DNA of 64,000 nt from Allolobophora icterica. Lineage: Eukaryota; Annelida; Clitellata; Crassiclitellata; Lumbricidae. Both the position numbers and the translations under genes were made by a program. Below, piece by piece: positions 33,599-45,107 of this stretch. The stretch is from positions 51,320,949 to 51,384,948 of the forward strand of contig OY744613.1 of NCBI GenBank assembly GCA_963556255.1, in the 5' to 3' direction. Below the pieces are notes generated by a model. That model was not told where the DNA came from. It was given only the letters and a program-made list of their open reading frames with translations, and did no database searches. How positions within the stretch are numbered: the first letter of the stretch is position 1; the number at the start of each line of letters is the position of its first letter.

Positions 33599-33767
33599 TT
33601 GGATAATTACGATGCAACGTTTTGACGGATCTTTGGACTTCAACCGAACATGGGCCGATTATAGAAATGGATTTGGTGACATAGGACGAGGCGAGTTTTG
33701 GCTGGGAAATGAGAAGGTCCATCTTGCAACCGGACAACAAGGACGGGTCTATCAGCTTCGAATAGAA
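33599..33767 (+). CDS. fibrinogen-related domain internal exon, gene 2
   Basis: Between AAACAG and donor GTAAGA. Entering with one base to finish a codon it reads WIITMQRFDGSLDFNRTW, DYRNGFGDIGRGEFWLGNE, VYQLRIE and ends in phase 0. The W-x4-Q-RFDGS start is the classical FReD segment. Paralogous to the exon at 8.93 kb, with roughly three quarters of residues identical, and with normal splice sites. It lies 420 bp right of the LTR element. Confidence 0.88.
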
Positions 33768-35763
33768 GTAAGAACATCCTAAATTCTGTTGATCAACAGG
33801 TAAATGGCTTTTAGGGAGTTTCAAATTGGCGTGTACGATTTCAGAATATGTAAATTGTTTCGTCAGCATTATATCTTATCCTTTGGATGATACGTAGCTG
33901 GTTTTGCTCTATCCTACCTTAGAGAACCATGTATTTAGGTGTGATCCTTACTTAGCCGCAGTTCTACTCGCACTGCAACAGAGGGCGATCTGTATGTTGA
34001 CCTCCCCTTGCGTCAGCTCTATATTCTAGGATGTCAGCGATTTTCGTTTCCTTGTAGTCTTGACGGGTAACAGTATAGAAAGACGCAGCCCTCGCGGTGT
34101 CTTTGGTCTCGTCAAAGTTGAATCTGATCCATCGACTGCCTGTCAGAATGGACTACAGGTCACATGACTCAAGTGCCAAGCATTAGAATTGGAACAACAA
34201 GGAACTAAGAAGTAGGGGAAAATGACGATGGGTTTTTGCAGATTATTTTCAATTTTTTTAATGGAAGACACGTGCAGAGATTGGGAAAGGTGAAATTTTG
34301 CTGAGTTTAGGAAACTGTCGTAATTATATGGCCCAGTTTATTCCAGCGTGCCGAAAAACTGTGGCTATGGAGCAGTTTTCAAATTCCAGTGGTGATAACA
34401 ATGATTATAATAAGACATAATTCAGTCGATACCGTTGAAAAGGGCCATGGACGTGAGTAAAAACATCTGTCACAGTCAAATTATATGTATACTTTAAAAA
34501 GATAGATTTTAAGCTGAACCTTAAATACACCTAACGATGGTGCATTCTTCACCTGGTCAGGAAGACTTTTTCATGCAGTTGGTACAGCGACAAAGAAGTG
34601 CAGTCGCAAACCTCGTAGAAGACCTTGGTTGATTTTTCGACGAGGGTCTTAGCCGAAATCCACCGGGGTTGCCATCTATTTGGCGACATCGTCCTTGGTA
34701 ATCGGTTGGAGATCGCATATGCCCTGAGTAGGGAATTAGAGAGCCCCGTGAAGTGAGAAGAGCTCGTCAAAGAACTCCAGCGTATTGCTTTTGACCAGGA
34801 CACGGAGCAACAAAACTGTTCCGACAACACAGCTACTCAAAACGATGTTGGCTTCTGCCTAAAGTTGCTCTATGATAAGGCGACACCGTGCATGGCGACG
34901 ATGGCAGTGCCACCATGGTTAACAAGTTTAGCCTTTCCTGTCACGGCATGTCGTCGATCGGTCTAGCTGCTTCCATCAGGTATAATCCCAGCACCCGGGG
35001 ACGCTTGATGGTCGTGCAGTTTCGTTCCAGGTTCAGTGAATTCAAGCGCTTTGAGCTTCTCCCATTTATAGGCACTCTGACGTCATCGGCCTTGCTGTGA
35101 GTCATCCGAATCAGGTCCGCTTGCGACGTTGGAACGCATGTTTCGCGATAGGAGGGCGAATTAGAACAGTTTCCCTGTTTTGTAGTGGGACGGCGCTAGT
35201 TTAACATGCCTCTTCCAATTTCTGCGGCGTCCAGACTAAACGAATGCTATAGATGAGCACGACGCCAGAACAGTCAGATTCTGTGTAGGCCTACACTGAG
35301 GCGGTTGCCTCTGCATCCACGGAACGCCGACTGATAGTACTTAGCGAGTTGGCGTGTGCGAAAACGCCCCGGTTCAAAGCTGGTTCAACGGTTAGTAAGC
35401 TTAGTTATTTGTCACGAATGTACGTAGTGCACTTCAATTCATAGTATATTATAGTCTTAGTAACGAACACTGTCGAAGAAGAGTGAGAATAGCAAACTGA
35501 CAGAATTGGCAAAACGGTTTTGAAAATCAGAGATGAAATAAAACCGTTGGGCATAAAAAATCGAAGGTAAAAATCACGAGCTGAAAATTTGAGACTGAGG
35601 TGACGCAGAACTGATCAGAGCAGTCGAGGAAATGATCGGATTGTTTTAATTCAGCTGGAAGTGACGTACATATTACTTCTTGCAGCTGTTCAAACGGAAC
35701 CTGGTATTTGCCGATTATATAATAGAATATTGGAATATAAACTTTCGCTGTTATGCCTTGCAG
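33768..35763. other. FReD gene 2 intron with LINE-derived repeats
   Basis: 34.0-34.9 kb shares several blocks with the gene 1 intron (GATGTCAGCGATTTTCGTTTCC-like at 34.02 and 16.86 kb; GTCGTAATTAT, CCAGCGTGC, GGCTATGGAGC at 34.32 and 16.32 kb). It therefore holds the same LINE family in the same orientation. No other gene was seen. Confidence 0.55.
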
Positions 35764-36132
35764 GTACAACTGATAGCGAGCGGTAGATGGTTCTACGCCA
35801 ATTATGCCACCTTTTCTCTTGATTAAGAAATTAACAAATACGCACTTCGCCTCTCAGGATTCAGTGGAAATGCCGGTGATACTCTCACCAACACTTCCCT
35901 ACCGACGAATGGGTACCACGCTGGAATGAACTTCACAACCTGGGATGCAGACAACGACAGAGACTCTGGTGGCAACTGCGCCGTGTCAAATAGAGCGGGA
36001 TGGTGGTTCAACAACTGTTGGCGTTCGTGTCTTACTTGCCCGTACAGCAGTTCCTTTCAGTGGTCTCACCGTAATGGCTGGCAGACGCGTGGCATACTTC
36101 AAGCAGCGCGAATGATGATCAAAAGCGAATGA
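35764..36132 (+). pseudogene. fibrinogen-related domain terminal exon, gene 2, with premature stop
   Basis: Follows a good acceptor CCTTGCAG. It reads VQLIASGRWFYANYATFSLD, then TAA at 35824-35826, where the paralogue has a sense codon (TCA). After the stop the frame stays open: FSGNAGDTLTNTS, GMNFTTWDADNDRDSGGNC, AGWWFNNCWRSCLTCPYSS, NGWQTRGILQAARMMIKSE, TGA. The stop removes the calcium-binding and ligand-binding half, so either this copy is a pseudogene or the base is a sequencing error. All other key residues are kept. Confidence 0.85.
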
Positions 36133-36218
36133 AGTAACACTTTTTGATCAGCGACTTTTTGTAATCGATTATCTCGCACATGTATCAGTTTAAATATATA
36201 TATATAATATATTTATTT

Positions 36219-36450
36219 TCTTATTTATTTATTTCGGATATTTCTATAGCGCCTCTCGAAGTCTACTACTACTCAGAGGCGCTCCCGACTACAGCATTGA
36301 TACTGTGTCGGAGTTTTCACGCCGAAGCGCCACGAGCAATCGCGAGTGAAGGACTTGCCCAAGGTCCGTACGCAGTGGCTAGAGTGGGATTCGAACCTGC
36401 AACCCTCCGGTCACAAGGCGCCGAACTTACCACTGAGCCACCACGCCCCA
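36219..36450 (-). mobile_element. tRNA-derived SINE with L2-type 3' tail
   Basis: On the minus strand it starts GTGGGGCGTGGTGGCTCAGT. A box TGGCTCAGTGGTAAG at 36440-36426, B box GGTTCGAATCC at 36397-36387, both near consensus. The 3' part GGGAGCGCCTCTGAGTAGTAG ... GGCGCTATAGAAAT matches the 3' ends of the L2-type LINE copies at 38.37, 44.67 and 10.63 kb. It would be transcribed by RNA polymerase III and mobilised by the LINE. Confidence 0.85.
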
Positions 36451-37164
36451 CATATATATGTATAATATATATTATATATATTTATTTATATATTCTTTAA
36501 TGAAAAAAGAGGTAAAAATATGTATAATCGAACACTATTCAGACATAATGACACTTATTTACGCATGGGTGACTGCAAGTCGCCAATCAATAGAGGATGT
36601 TTGTGAGAACCTGTTTTTGCACATAATTTTCTCTCATACGCAATCAGCACGTATTAATTTTTAGCACTTTGTAACACTGCATTTCGTGTCCTCAAAACAC
36701 TTTTATGCATGATCCTCCTCGCTCTATTTCCAGCTGACGCAGAAATTGCACAGGCGCGCTTTATTTGTCAATGGAATGTGTAAGTATGGTTGAAAGAAAA
36801 CTGCCATTATTATTTGTATTTTAACTGTTACAACGTTACTAAGTGTCACTGATTATAACCCCTTCAAGGGAAACGTATGTGCGAATGATGGCCGGATTGC
36901 GGTCTATGGTAGGGAGGCTGTTAAGAAGGAGGTGATCCGGGCAGACAAAGACAAAACACTTTTATGCAACGGACAGACGGACGGAAAGAAAGACACGTAC
37001 AAACAGACAGTCACGCATACACAGACAGGCATATAGACAGGTCAACAGACACGCAGATACACACAGACACATTTCGTTTGGCCTTTCTGAAAGCTTTTAT
37101 GAATGGATAAAATAATTTCTTTGTGATCCATGACACCACTAGGTCTTCAAGGGTCCCTGCACGG

Positions 37165-38416
37165 TACGGGCTGCCCTACTAAGGCCCCGTCCTAGGGCCT
37201 ATTTTGTACATCCTATAGGGCCTATACCTCTGGGCTTGCGACGCTCCTGGCTGCACATGCGGTTCTGAGTCAGCAATATGCTGATGATGTCCAAGCAATC
37301 ATACATGCATTGCCTCTCTACCAATGCCATTCCAACAGTCCGGGTTATGAGTGGGACTAGGCCTATAGATGCCCTGGAAGCGTAGATGTCTTCAAATCGA
37401 CTACGCTTGAACCCGTCCAAAACCAAATTTATTTGGATAGGCACGCGACAGCAACTCGCTAAACTTGACCTCGCTGCTCTCGCAACCAGTGCTGTAGTGG
37501 TAAATTAGAGGTGAGTACACGCTACCGGTTAGTTTTCCGAAAGAAATTAGAGGTGAGTATTATACGCTACAGTATTTTGTGAGTATACGCTACAGTATTT
37601 TAATATATATAAATAAATAAATATAATTTTTTTGTGACTTTTTGAGGTGAGTATACGGTCTCCAGAGGTGAGTATACGCTGTATACCCGCGTATACACTC
37701 GACTACAGCCCTGCTCGCAACTGAATTTCCGGACTATACTTTCTCAACTCCTGTCCGTGATCTTGGTGTTTTGCTCGAACAGGAGCTTACCTTTGCTCCA
37801 CAAATACATCGTCTTACTAGGGACTGCTACCATCAGCAGCGCCAGCTTCGCACTGTTACTCGTTCGCTAACGTTCAGCGCCACTGCTACATTCGTTCACT
37901 ACTTTATTACATCTCGTCTTGATTACTGCTCATCGCTTTATTTTGGTCTCCCATCTAGTCGCATAGTATGCATGGAGCGAGTTCTGCGTGCTACAGCCCG
38001 TCTCTTGGGACATATTCCCAAACATGGGCAAGTCTCAAGATATATGCTAGAGGTCCTCCATTGGCTTTCTATCCGCTTACGCATTGAATACAGGATTGCC
38101 ACCATAGAATGGCGATATTGTCAGGGCCCTGCTCCTACTTACCGTCGAGAGCTTTGCTGCTCCGTTTCAGGTGCCCAAGGACGACGTTTCCTCCGCTCAG
38201 CGGGAAAAGGGGTACTTTAAGTCCCCTTCGCTCGTTTCATGACTATGCAAATCCGAGCTTTTGCAGTGGTGGGGCCGGTGGTCTGGAATAGACTTCCCTT
38301 AAAGCTCCGCGTGTGCCCTGGGATCACCCCTAGCCTGTTTCTTGTCTTATTTGAACTTGCTGGTGTCGGGAGCGCCTCTGAGTAGTTCCCTTGAAGGAGC
38401 GCTATATAAATCCTTG
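37165..38416 (+). pseudogene. L2-type LINE 3' half, plus strand
   Basis: Blocks in order: degraded GPxLxxLY and QYADDVQA near 37.18-37.30 kb, RLRLNPSKTKFIWIGT, QLAKLDLAALA, hAT MITE, FSTPVRDLGVLLEQELTF, TRSLTFSATATFVHYF, SRLDYCSSLYFGLPSS, MLEVLHWLSIRLRI, FAVVGPVVWNRLPL, then the tail GGGAGCGCCTCTGAGTAG ... GCGCTATATAAAT with GAATGAAT repeats. Frameshifts show it is dead. Confidence 0.85.
37487..37713. mobile_element. hAT-type MITE, 227 bp
   Basis: Ends CAGTGCTGTAGT and ACTACAGCCCTG (one mismatch), exact 8-bp target duplication CTCGCAAC at 37479-37486 and 37714-37721. It contains repeated GAGGTGAGTATACGCT units. It splits the LINE frame between AALA and TEFPDYTF. Confidence 0.85.
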
Positions 38417-38441
38417 AATGAAAGAATGAATGAATGAATAC

Positions 38442-38595
<154 letters not shown>

Positions 38596-38599
38596 AGAC

Positions 38600-39235
38600 A
38601 TCCACACAGACAGACACACATATATAGGCGGGCAGACAGACAGATATCACAAATCGCACCCCAATTAAATAATAATTAAATAATTACACTTCAATAATTA
38701 TCTCTGATTTATTTTTTATAAAAAATGTTTTTTTTTATTTCTCCAGGCTAGCATAAAACATTGAACTAGGCCTAGAGCATAGTTAATCTAAAACATTGTT
38801 CCATCTGCAGTGACTGCTAAAATGTGAATTATCCACACTTCAATTCTGTCAAATTGTGAAACAGTTGGGTTGGTTGGTAAAAAAAACGAAATCGTTTCCG
38901 AGCCTTCTCTTACACAAAAATATCTACCGCTTTTGAAGTGTCAAGCTTTCTGGTATGTTCATTTCTATTGACAAGATTGCCAAGTCGCTCAGCCCCTCTT
39001 CTGACATTGTACTTCGTATATAGTTTTTCATTAACTTCAATTTTGAAAATGATCGTTAACGTGGCGCAACTGTCACAGGCAAAGTCAACAGGAACATAAT
39101 ATTCAGTGCAGACATCATCGCTGAATGTAGATGAGAGTCAACGAGTAGCAGTTGTGCAATTTCGAAGATGGTTGATCACTTGAATGTTTATTACTGTGTG
39201 TGCACGTTGTTGCTAACTTGCTGTACATGTAGATT
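38600..39235. other. AT-rich intergenic stretch
   Basis: No ORF, splice-bounded exon or repeat end recognised. Confidence 0.5.
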
Positions 39236-39239
39236 CACC

Positions 39240-39850
39240 TCTAGGCTAAAATTGATACTCTCTACCAGAGGCCCTTCTGACCGCCGGGGGCCCTTGTGCT
39301 TTGCACAACCTGCACAACCCATTGCTACGCCCCTGGCAGTGGACTGGTTGCCTTGTAAGGCAACTAGGGCCATGATAACATCGCCATATTAAGGCAGTGA
39401 TGCTATATTCAATGCGTAAGCGGATAGGAAGCCAGTTAATGACCTCCAGCATATATCTAGAGGCTTGGCCATATTTTGGGGATATGCCCGATGAGACGGG
39501 CTGCTGAGCGCTGAGCTCGCAATAGACACACTATGCGACTAGATGGAAACTAAAATAAAGCGATGAGCAGTAATCAAGGCGGGCTGTAAAGAAATAATGA
39601 ACCAATGTAGAAGTGACATTGGGCGTTAGCGAACGAGTAACAGTGCGGAGCTGGCGCTGCTGATGGTAGTAGTCCCTAGTAAGACGATGTATTTGCGGAG
39701 CAAAAGTAAACTCCTGGTCGAGCCAAACACCAAGATCACGGACAAGAGTCGAGAAGGTGAAGTCAGAAAATTCAGTTGCAAGAGCAGTTAGGTCAAGTTT
39801 AGCGAGTTGCTGTCGCGTGCCTAGCCAAATAATTTATGGCGTCTGCGACA
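39240..39850 (-). pseudogene. L2-type LINE fragment, minus strand
   Basis: The minus strand gives QQLAKLDLTALATEF, LVRDLGVWLDQEFTFAPQ, RQLRTVTRSL, ARLDYCSSLYF and YMLEVINWLPIRLRI. This is the same family as the plus-strand copy at 37.4-38.2 kb, so the two form an inverted pair around 38.6 kb. Several frameshifts. Confidence 0.8.
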
Positions 39851-40159
39851 GATATATGACGGTAGCGAAATGCGCCATATCCTTTATAGATCTAATTTAA
39901 TAATTGAGACTTCACTGCTCTGTCGTGGCAGACTGCTGTTATTAGCTCGATGCTTAAATAATTATGTTTGTTTATGATATATGTGTCCAGGATGATACGA
40001 CAATAATGGTCTGTATTCTGGAAAACCTGACGGGAACTTCTCGTTATGATATGAGTACGTGCAGTTTATACTTCCCTAAGTAACATGTGATGTTTTCGAA
40101 GCCACACATCATAGTGTTGCTCTGACAGGTTCCGGTTTGCGTATTTGTTCTTATATCAA

Positions 40160-40345
40160 TCAAATCAAGCACATTTACATAGCGCCTTGCAAGGAAGCTA
40201 TTCAGAGGCGCTCCCAGCCAAATCTCGGAGAAAGAGAAGTCTTTAGAACAGAGTAGAAATCATTAGACGAGTCTCGAGGAAGAGACCGCAGCTCAGGAGG
40301 AAGCCCATTCCAGACTCTGGGTCCAAGCATCTCGTCATGAACTCT
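40160..40345 (-). pseudogene. LINE 3' end fragment
   Basis: Minus strand PRVWNGLPPELRSLP-like frame followed by the tail GGGAGCGCCTCTGAATAG ... GGCGCTATGTAAAT. Same 3' end family as at 38.4 kb. Confidence 0.65.
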
Positions 40346-40757
40346 TCTTCCTGATAATGCTTATTGGGGTTTATCTATATCCCATGAATTTCTAACATTG
40401 ATTTCGAAAGTTACTTATTACAATGATTAGGTCAAAGCAAGTGCTTTCTATTCCATTCCATGTGAGTTTTGCTAAGTTCTGTGTCGCATGTGGTGTTTCT
40501 CATACGTAAATTGAACTCTTCTGGATTTTTTCCTGAATGTGGGGTTTGGTTTTTGTACGCCCCCATGCTGCCCTGTGAATTTGATACCGTAGCGATAGAA
40601 ATAATTAATACAATAACACTGCGCAAAAAGAGTCTTTTTGACTTGTACTGTGACATGCGTAAATACATACAAACGGATTCACATGCATACATGCAGACAT
40701 ACATAAACACAAGAATAAGTAAATCCATATATATGCATGCATGCATGAAATGTATGG

Positions 40758-41911
40758 CGTCTGCTTAGAGTGCAAAGATGCTATTGCATTTATTGCAATT
40801 GTTCAGGAGAGCAAATCTAAACTTTTGATTGCTGCTACAAATTCAATTTTTTTTACATAATTGTGATTTTTAGTCATTTGGATAATAAATTATATCCAGA
40901 GTTGGAATTTTGTAAATAAAAAATTATAACGCCTCGCCTGAAAATATGCAGAATAACAGTTTGTAACCAACGACCTCTTATGCTCGTGACAGACAATAGC
41001 ACCTTTACACATTTCAAAATATTTTCTGATCTGGAGATAGAGAGTTTTTTAACAGCTTAAGTTTGGGATTAAAAATTACTTTTTAAAGAACAAAATTATT
41101 ATAAAATAATAAATAATGATTTGTGTAATTTAATGGAAAATTTAAGAGCTGAAATAATTTGAGTCAAGGCTGGAATAGGAATTATAGGTACATTGTTCAG
41201 TAAATGTTTTAAAATAATACTCGAGATATGAAATTACGATCATCTTTAAAGGGGAGGAAATGGCGGCTGCATGGGGGGGGATAGTCTATGAAGGAAATGC
41301 ATTTCATTTATTTTTATTGCTGCAAAATTAGTCGGTCGTCCGTCTCGTAAGCCAGCTCTGCAGCAGTAAAGGCTAATAACACCCCCACGCTTCATCCTAG
41401 CCATTAGTTGTTCTATTCTAACCATGTAGACCGACCAAGCAAATCCGCACAGTATATCCTGTTAGCTTCTATCAGAAATCACTCTTAATTACACCTATTA
41501 TCACTCACAAAATGTTGAATTGAATGTTATTTTTTAGTTTATCACATAGCCTTGATTCTATGTAATAATATTTTAAGAGTAATAAATCTAACAAATGCAA
41601 AGTGTTAGAAACATGATTGCTAGAAACTAACAATTGGATTTATTTAGTCTTCCGCACGACTCTGCTGTATCTATACTAAAATAACCACATAACCTATATT
41701 TTTTCTAATAGTTCTATCGCCAATAGAACTTTGCACATTTCAAAACTTGGTCATTGGAGATAACCCATATATTAAAACAGTTGCCGCCTTTTTATTTACG
41801 CTCTGAACAATACCACCATTGCACAGTTCAAACATTACATTGGTAACAATAGAATAAAACAAGAAAAAAATTAAAAAATTGGAGTTAGCACCTTTGCACT
41901 CTAAGCAGACG
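40758..41911. mobile_element. candidate DNA element with 26-bp inverted ends
   Basis: CGTCTGCTTAGAGTGCAAAG at 40758-40777 and its inverse at 41892-41911, extended to 26 bp with one mismatch. ATGTAT occurs on both flanks (40750-40755 and 41912-41917), two bases off on the left side. Interior is AT-rich without a recognised transposase. Confidence 0.5.
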
Positions 41912-41959
41912 ATGTATACAAGTGGGCTTGTAATTTTACAAGGAAAAATATACTTTATA

Positions 41960-42042
41960 CACGACCTTGTTCGGATTGGAACCGCCCGACCTTTCAATTG
42001 ACAGCATACAACACGCTAACCACTACAGTATAGACCATTGCG
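41960..42042 (-). repeat. tRNA-derived SINE fragment
   Basis: Minus strand TAGTGGTTAGCGTGTTG (A box-like) and GGTTCCAATCCG (B box with one mismatch). It resembles 26.8 kb. Confidence 0.5.
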
Positions 42043-42049
42043 CACTGCA

Positions 42050-42222
42050 TGCACAACAAAGGTGTCATAACGGGGTAAGTAAAGTAGAATGGAGTAACGT
42101 GGATTGGAATACAACAGAGTGCTGTGTAGCGTAGTGTAGAGTGCAGTACAGTGCAATGGAGCGAAGCGAAGTGAAGTGGAGTAGCGTAGAATAGAAAGGA
42201 GTGGAGTGTAGTGCAAGATGTA
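42050..42222. repeat. GTAG/TGGAG-rich low-complexity tract
   Basis: Degenerate 5-bp repeats such as GTGTAGTGTAGAGTGCAGTAC over about 170 bp. Frames through it are not genes. Confidence 0.6.
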
Positions 42223-42300
42223 GGCCTATCTTGTAAGGGAACTAGCTGTTAGAGATAGAGCTACGCGTCAAAAATATGACGGGAATTTATTTGTCAATTT

Positions 42301-42560
42301 TCAAATCAAATCAAATCAAATCATTTTTATTGATACCAGATATGTACAATCAAGGCAAATACAATAACACTTTTAAGAAAACGGTTTGGTAACAACGGTA
42401 GGCCCAGAAGGGATATAATTCCGCTAGTAGGGACACCTATTTTTATCAATTACAAGTAAATTAGAGTGTAATAAGACAAATCAGAAGTTTACAAACAAAC
42501 CAGTGAAAACCTTTGAACTTAAAGAAAATATCGCCAGTCAAAACAACGATCCGGGATCAG
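42301..42560 (-). repeat. LINE 3' UTR with (TGATT)n tail
   Basis: The minus strand ends AATAAAAATGATTTGATTTG, a polyadenylation signal followed by short repeats, as for CR1-type 3' ends. No coding part left. Confidence 0.45.
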
Positions 42561-42689
42561 TCAAAGCCTAAATCCTGAATGTCGATGTTCGTCTGAGCGA
42601 CTTTAAGGCGCGTTGATCTGGTCACGAAGGTTTTTCTAGACGTAAGAGTGGGTTCACTATCTAGGACTCATAGAGTTCAAACTGTAGAT

Positions 42690-44285
42690 CAGCGTTTCCC
42701 AAACTTTTTTGGCCAGGGAACCCTTCTCATCTTTATTTATTATGGCGGAACCCCAACCTGAACTAAACGCATTGAGGCATACGTAGCGCCTGAGAAGCAT
42801 ACTAGTATGGGCTAACTAAACACACACCCATATAAGCGGTGTTTAAAAGCAATTTATATTCTCTTATATCAAATGTTAAAGTGTACAGATTTTAAGACCA
42901 AGACTTATGGAGCACAATATTGGAAGTACATGAAGTTTTAATATGTGTACAGTGATTTGCTTTTTCTCGTGCCATTTTTTATATTTGGTTTAATGCTAGA
43001 TAGCTGGATTCTTATGTCAGGTGCAGCATTTAGTTAATTCTTATATTTGGCTTTTGTTGCAGTATGCTATAATAATCCAGTTTCGCACAAATGCGTTGTG
43101 GCAAATGGCAGAAGCACTTCAACTGCACATGTATTTCGCGAAAGTGGGGTATTCTTTAATTATCCTGATCCAGAAATTGATTCATGAAATTTCAACAACA
43201 GATTTTAAGACCAAGACTTATGGAGCACAATATTGGAAGTACATGAAGTTTTAATATGTGTACAGTGATTTGCTTTTTCTCGTGCCATTTTTTATATTTG
43301 GTTTAATGCTAGATAGCTGGATTCTTATGTCAGGTGCAGCATTTAGTTAATTCTTATATTTGGCTTTTGTTGCAGTATGCTATAATAATCCAGTTTCGCA
43401 CAAATGCGTTGTGGCAAATGGCAGAAGCACTTCAACTGCACATGTATTTCGCGAAAGTGGGGTATTCTTTAATTATCCTGATCCAGAAATTGATTCATGA
43501 AATTTCAGTGAAAGCCTGCTTAACTTGCGAGTCCGACGTTATCTCAATAAGAAGTTCATAATATTTATTGCAAAAGTTTGCTGGTTTTTCGGCTACTTTG
43601 AATGAGTTTCAAAGTTCATGGGAGGAAAGTATTTAACCAAGTTCGCTTCCAGGTCGTGAATATGACCTGCAATTTTTGAACGAATGTTTTGGTCGAGAAC
43701 ACAATCCATTTAAACTAGAAACTCATATAAGGTTTGAAAACAGTCCACATTACTAGTTTGAACATAAGCTCAGAACTCTTAAATTTCCCTCCTTGAGCCA
43801 ACGCTCCATGTCAGAATTTTTCACCAGCAAATAAAAAAAATTAACTGCTAATACTGTTGTACGATTATCAGACTCGGCTGTACTTTTTTTTTTTTACGTT
43901 ATATCATTTTCGGAATCGTTTCGTCGAGGTAACGATTACAAAGATGGCTACGTTCCCATACAAGCTTACAGCTCTAACCTACAGAGGTTATACAGACTTA
44001 CAGCTCTAACCTACAGAGGTCCCTGCAGTGACCTCCGTAATCTATAATCCTATATAATTACTGGATAGCTTAAGGGCATTGAAATTTCAGATTATCGCTC
44101 AATGGGGGCAAAATACAACAGAGACGACTGACGGCAGTTTGAACATCATACAACTTTTGTGTATGTTTTTTTATTCCAATGGAATTTCTGAATGAAAATT
44201 CTTTTAAATTACAACTTTTCGCGGAACCCTTGTGATCAGCCCGCGGAACCTTTGGGTTCCGCGGAACCCACTTTGGGAAACGCTG
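42690..44285. mobile_element. hAT-type element, 1.6 kb
   Basis: Ends CAGCGTTTCCCAAA and TTTGGGAAACGCTG are perfect inverted repeats. Exact 8-bp target duplication CTGTAGAT at 42682-42689 and 44286-44293. GGAACCC/GGGTTCC motifs lie near both ends. It contains a 313-bp tandem duplication. No complete transposase was recognised. Confidence 0.88.
42888..43507. repeat. 313-bp perfect or near-perfect tandem duplication
   Basis: Copies 42888-43200 and 43201-43507. The two copies encode the same 58-residue frame (starting MQHLVNSYIWLLLQ) and I saw no difference, so the duplication is young. Confidence 0.92.
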
Positions 44286-44293
44286 CTGTAGAT

Positions 44294-44715
44294 ACTCCTA
44301 GACGTTTGCCAACGCTTTGCTCTCTTAAAACCTGTCCAGAAAACTTATCTGCCAGAAATTCAACACAAATAAATCCGCGATGTTTTAATTCCACCTCATA
44401 GCTTAGAACCCTTCGCAAGAAAATTCATTAAATTTTGTCGCCACTTTCCAGCAAAAACCTGACAACATCTGCCCGTGGAAACTTAGTAGTTCCTTGGAAG
44501 CGCGCTGCTACTGCACAGTCTCGTAGTTTTGCGGTTGTGGGCCCTTCCAGCTGGAACAGCCTCCCTCGGGGCTTTAGGCTTGTCCTTCTCTCTCTTTCTC
44601 CTGTCCAGTTTCGCAAGCGCCTGAAAACATTTCTTTTTGTCAGTGAAGACACTGACCCGGGTCGGGAGCGCCTCTGATTTTTGAGTGGCGCTATATAAAT
44701 TTTCGATTACAATTA
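44294..44715 (+). pseudogene. LINE 3' end with (GATTACAATTAC)n tail
   Basis: Frame LTTSARGNLVVPWKRAATAQ, SFAVVGPSSWNSLPRGFR, FRKRLKTFLF, then the tail GGGAGCGCCTCTGATT...GGCGCTATATAAATTTT. The VGPSSWNSLP block is the LINE C-terminus also seen at 38.3 kb. Confidence 0.72.
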
Positions 44716-44779
44716 CAATTACAATCACGATCATGGCTATACATAAAGCGGTGAATCGGGAAGGGTATGAATATTTATA

Positions 44780-45040
44780 CCTCGCCCGTTTTATGACATA
44801 TAAATGACGGCGTCGAAATACGCCATGTCCTACAGGAACTCCGTCACCACGGTAGTGCTAACAGTGTAAGGTAGTGCGAGTCATAAGCCTCGAAAAAGGA
44901 GGAGGACGATGTCAACTACCAGAGCAGCCATAAATGTCGTCAAACACTGGAACTACAAGTAATCAATAGGTCTAGTTAAATAATGCTTTCTTGCGACTGC
45001 GCTTTAGCGCCAGCCTGCGATTATTATCTCGGTGGGTTAT
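44780..45040. repeat. dispersed repeat shared with 39.85 kb
   Basis: ATATAAATGACGGCGTCGAAATACGCCATGTCC and further blocks (TCTAGTTAAATAAT, TTATTATCTCG) match the region 39845-40000 in order. Class unknown. Confidence 0.5.
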
Positions 45041-45107
45041 GGCATATGTAGAGTGTGACACAATATAGTTTATAATTAGGAAAAACATTGTGGTCTATAA
45101 TTATTAC

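Noticed and set aside
36387..36440. Functional tRNA gene
   Set aside because: A and B boxes are good but no cloverleaf folds around them, and the sequence continues into a LINE-type 3' tail, so it is a SINE.
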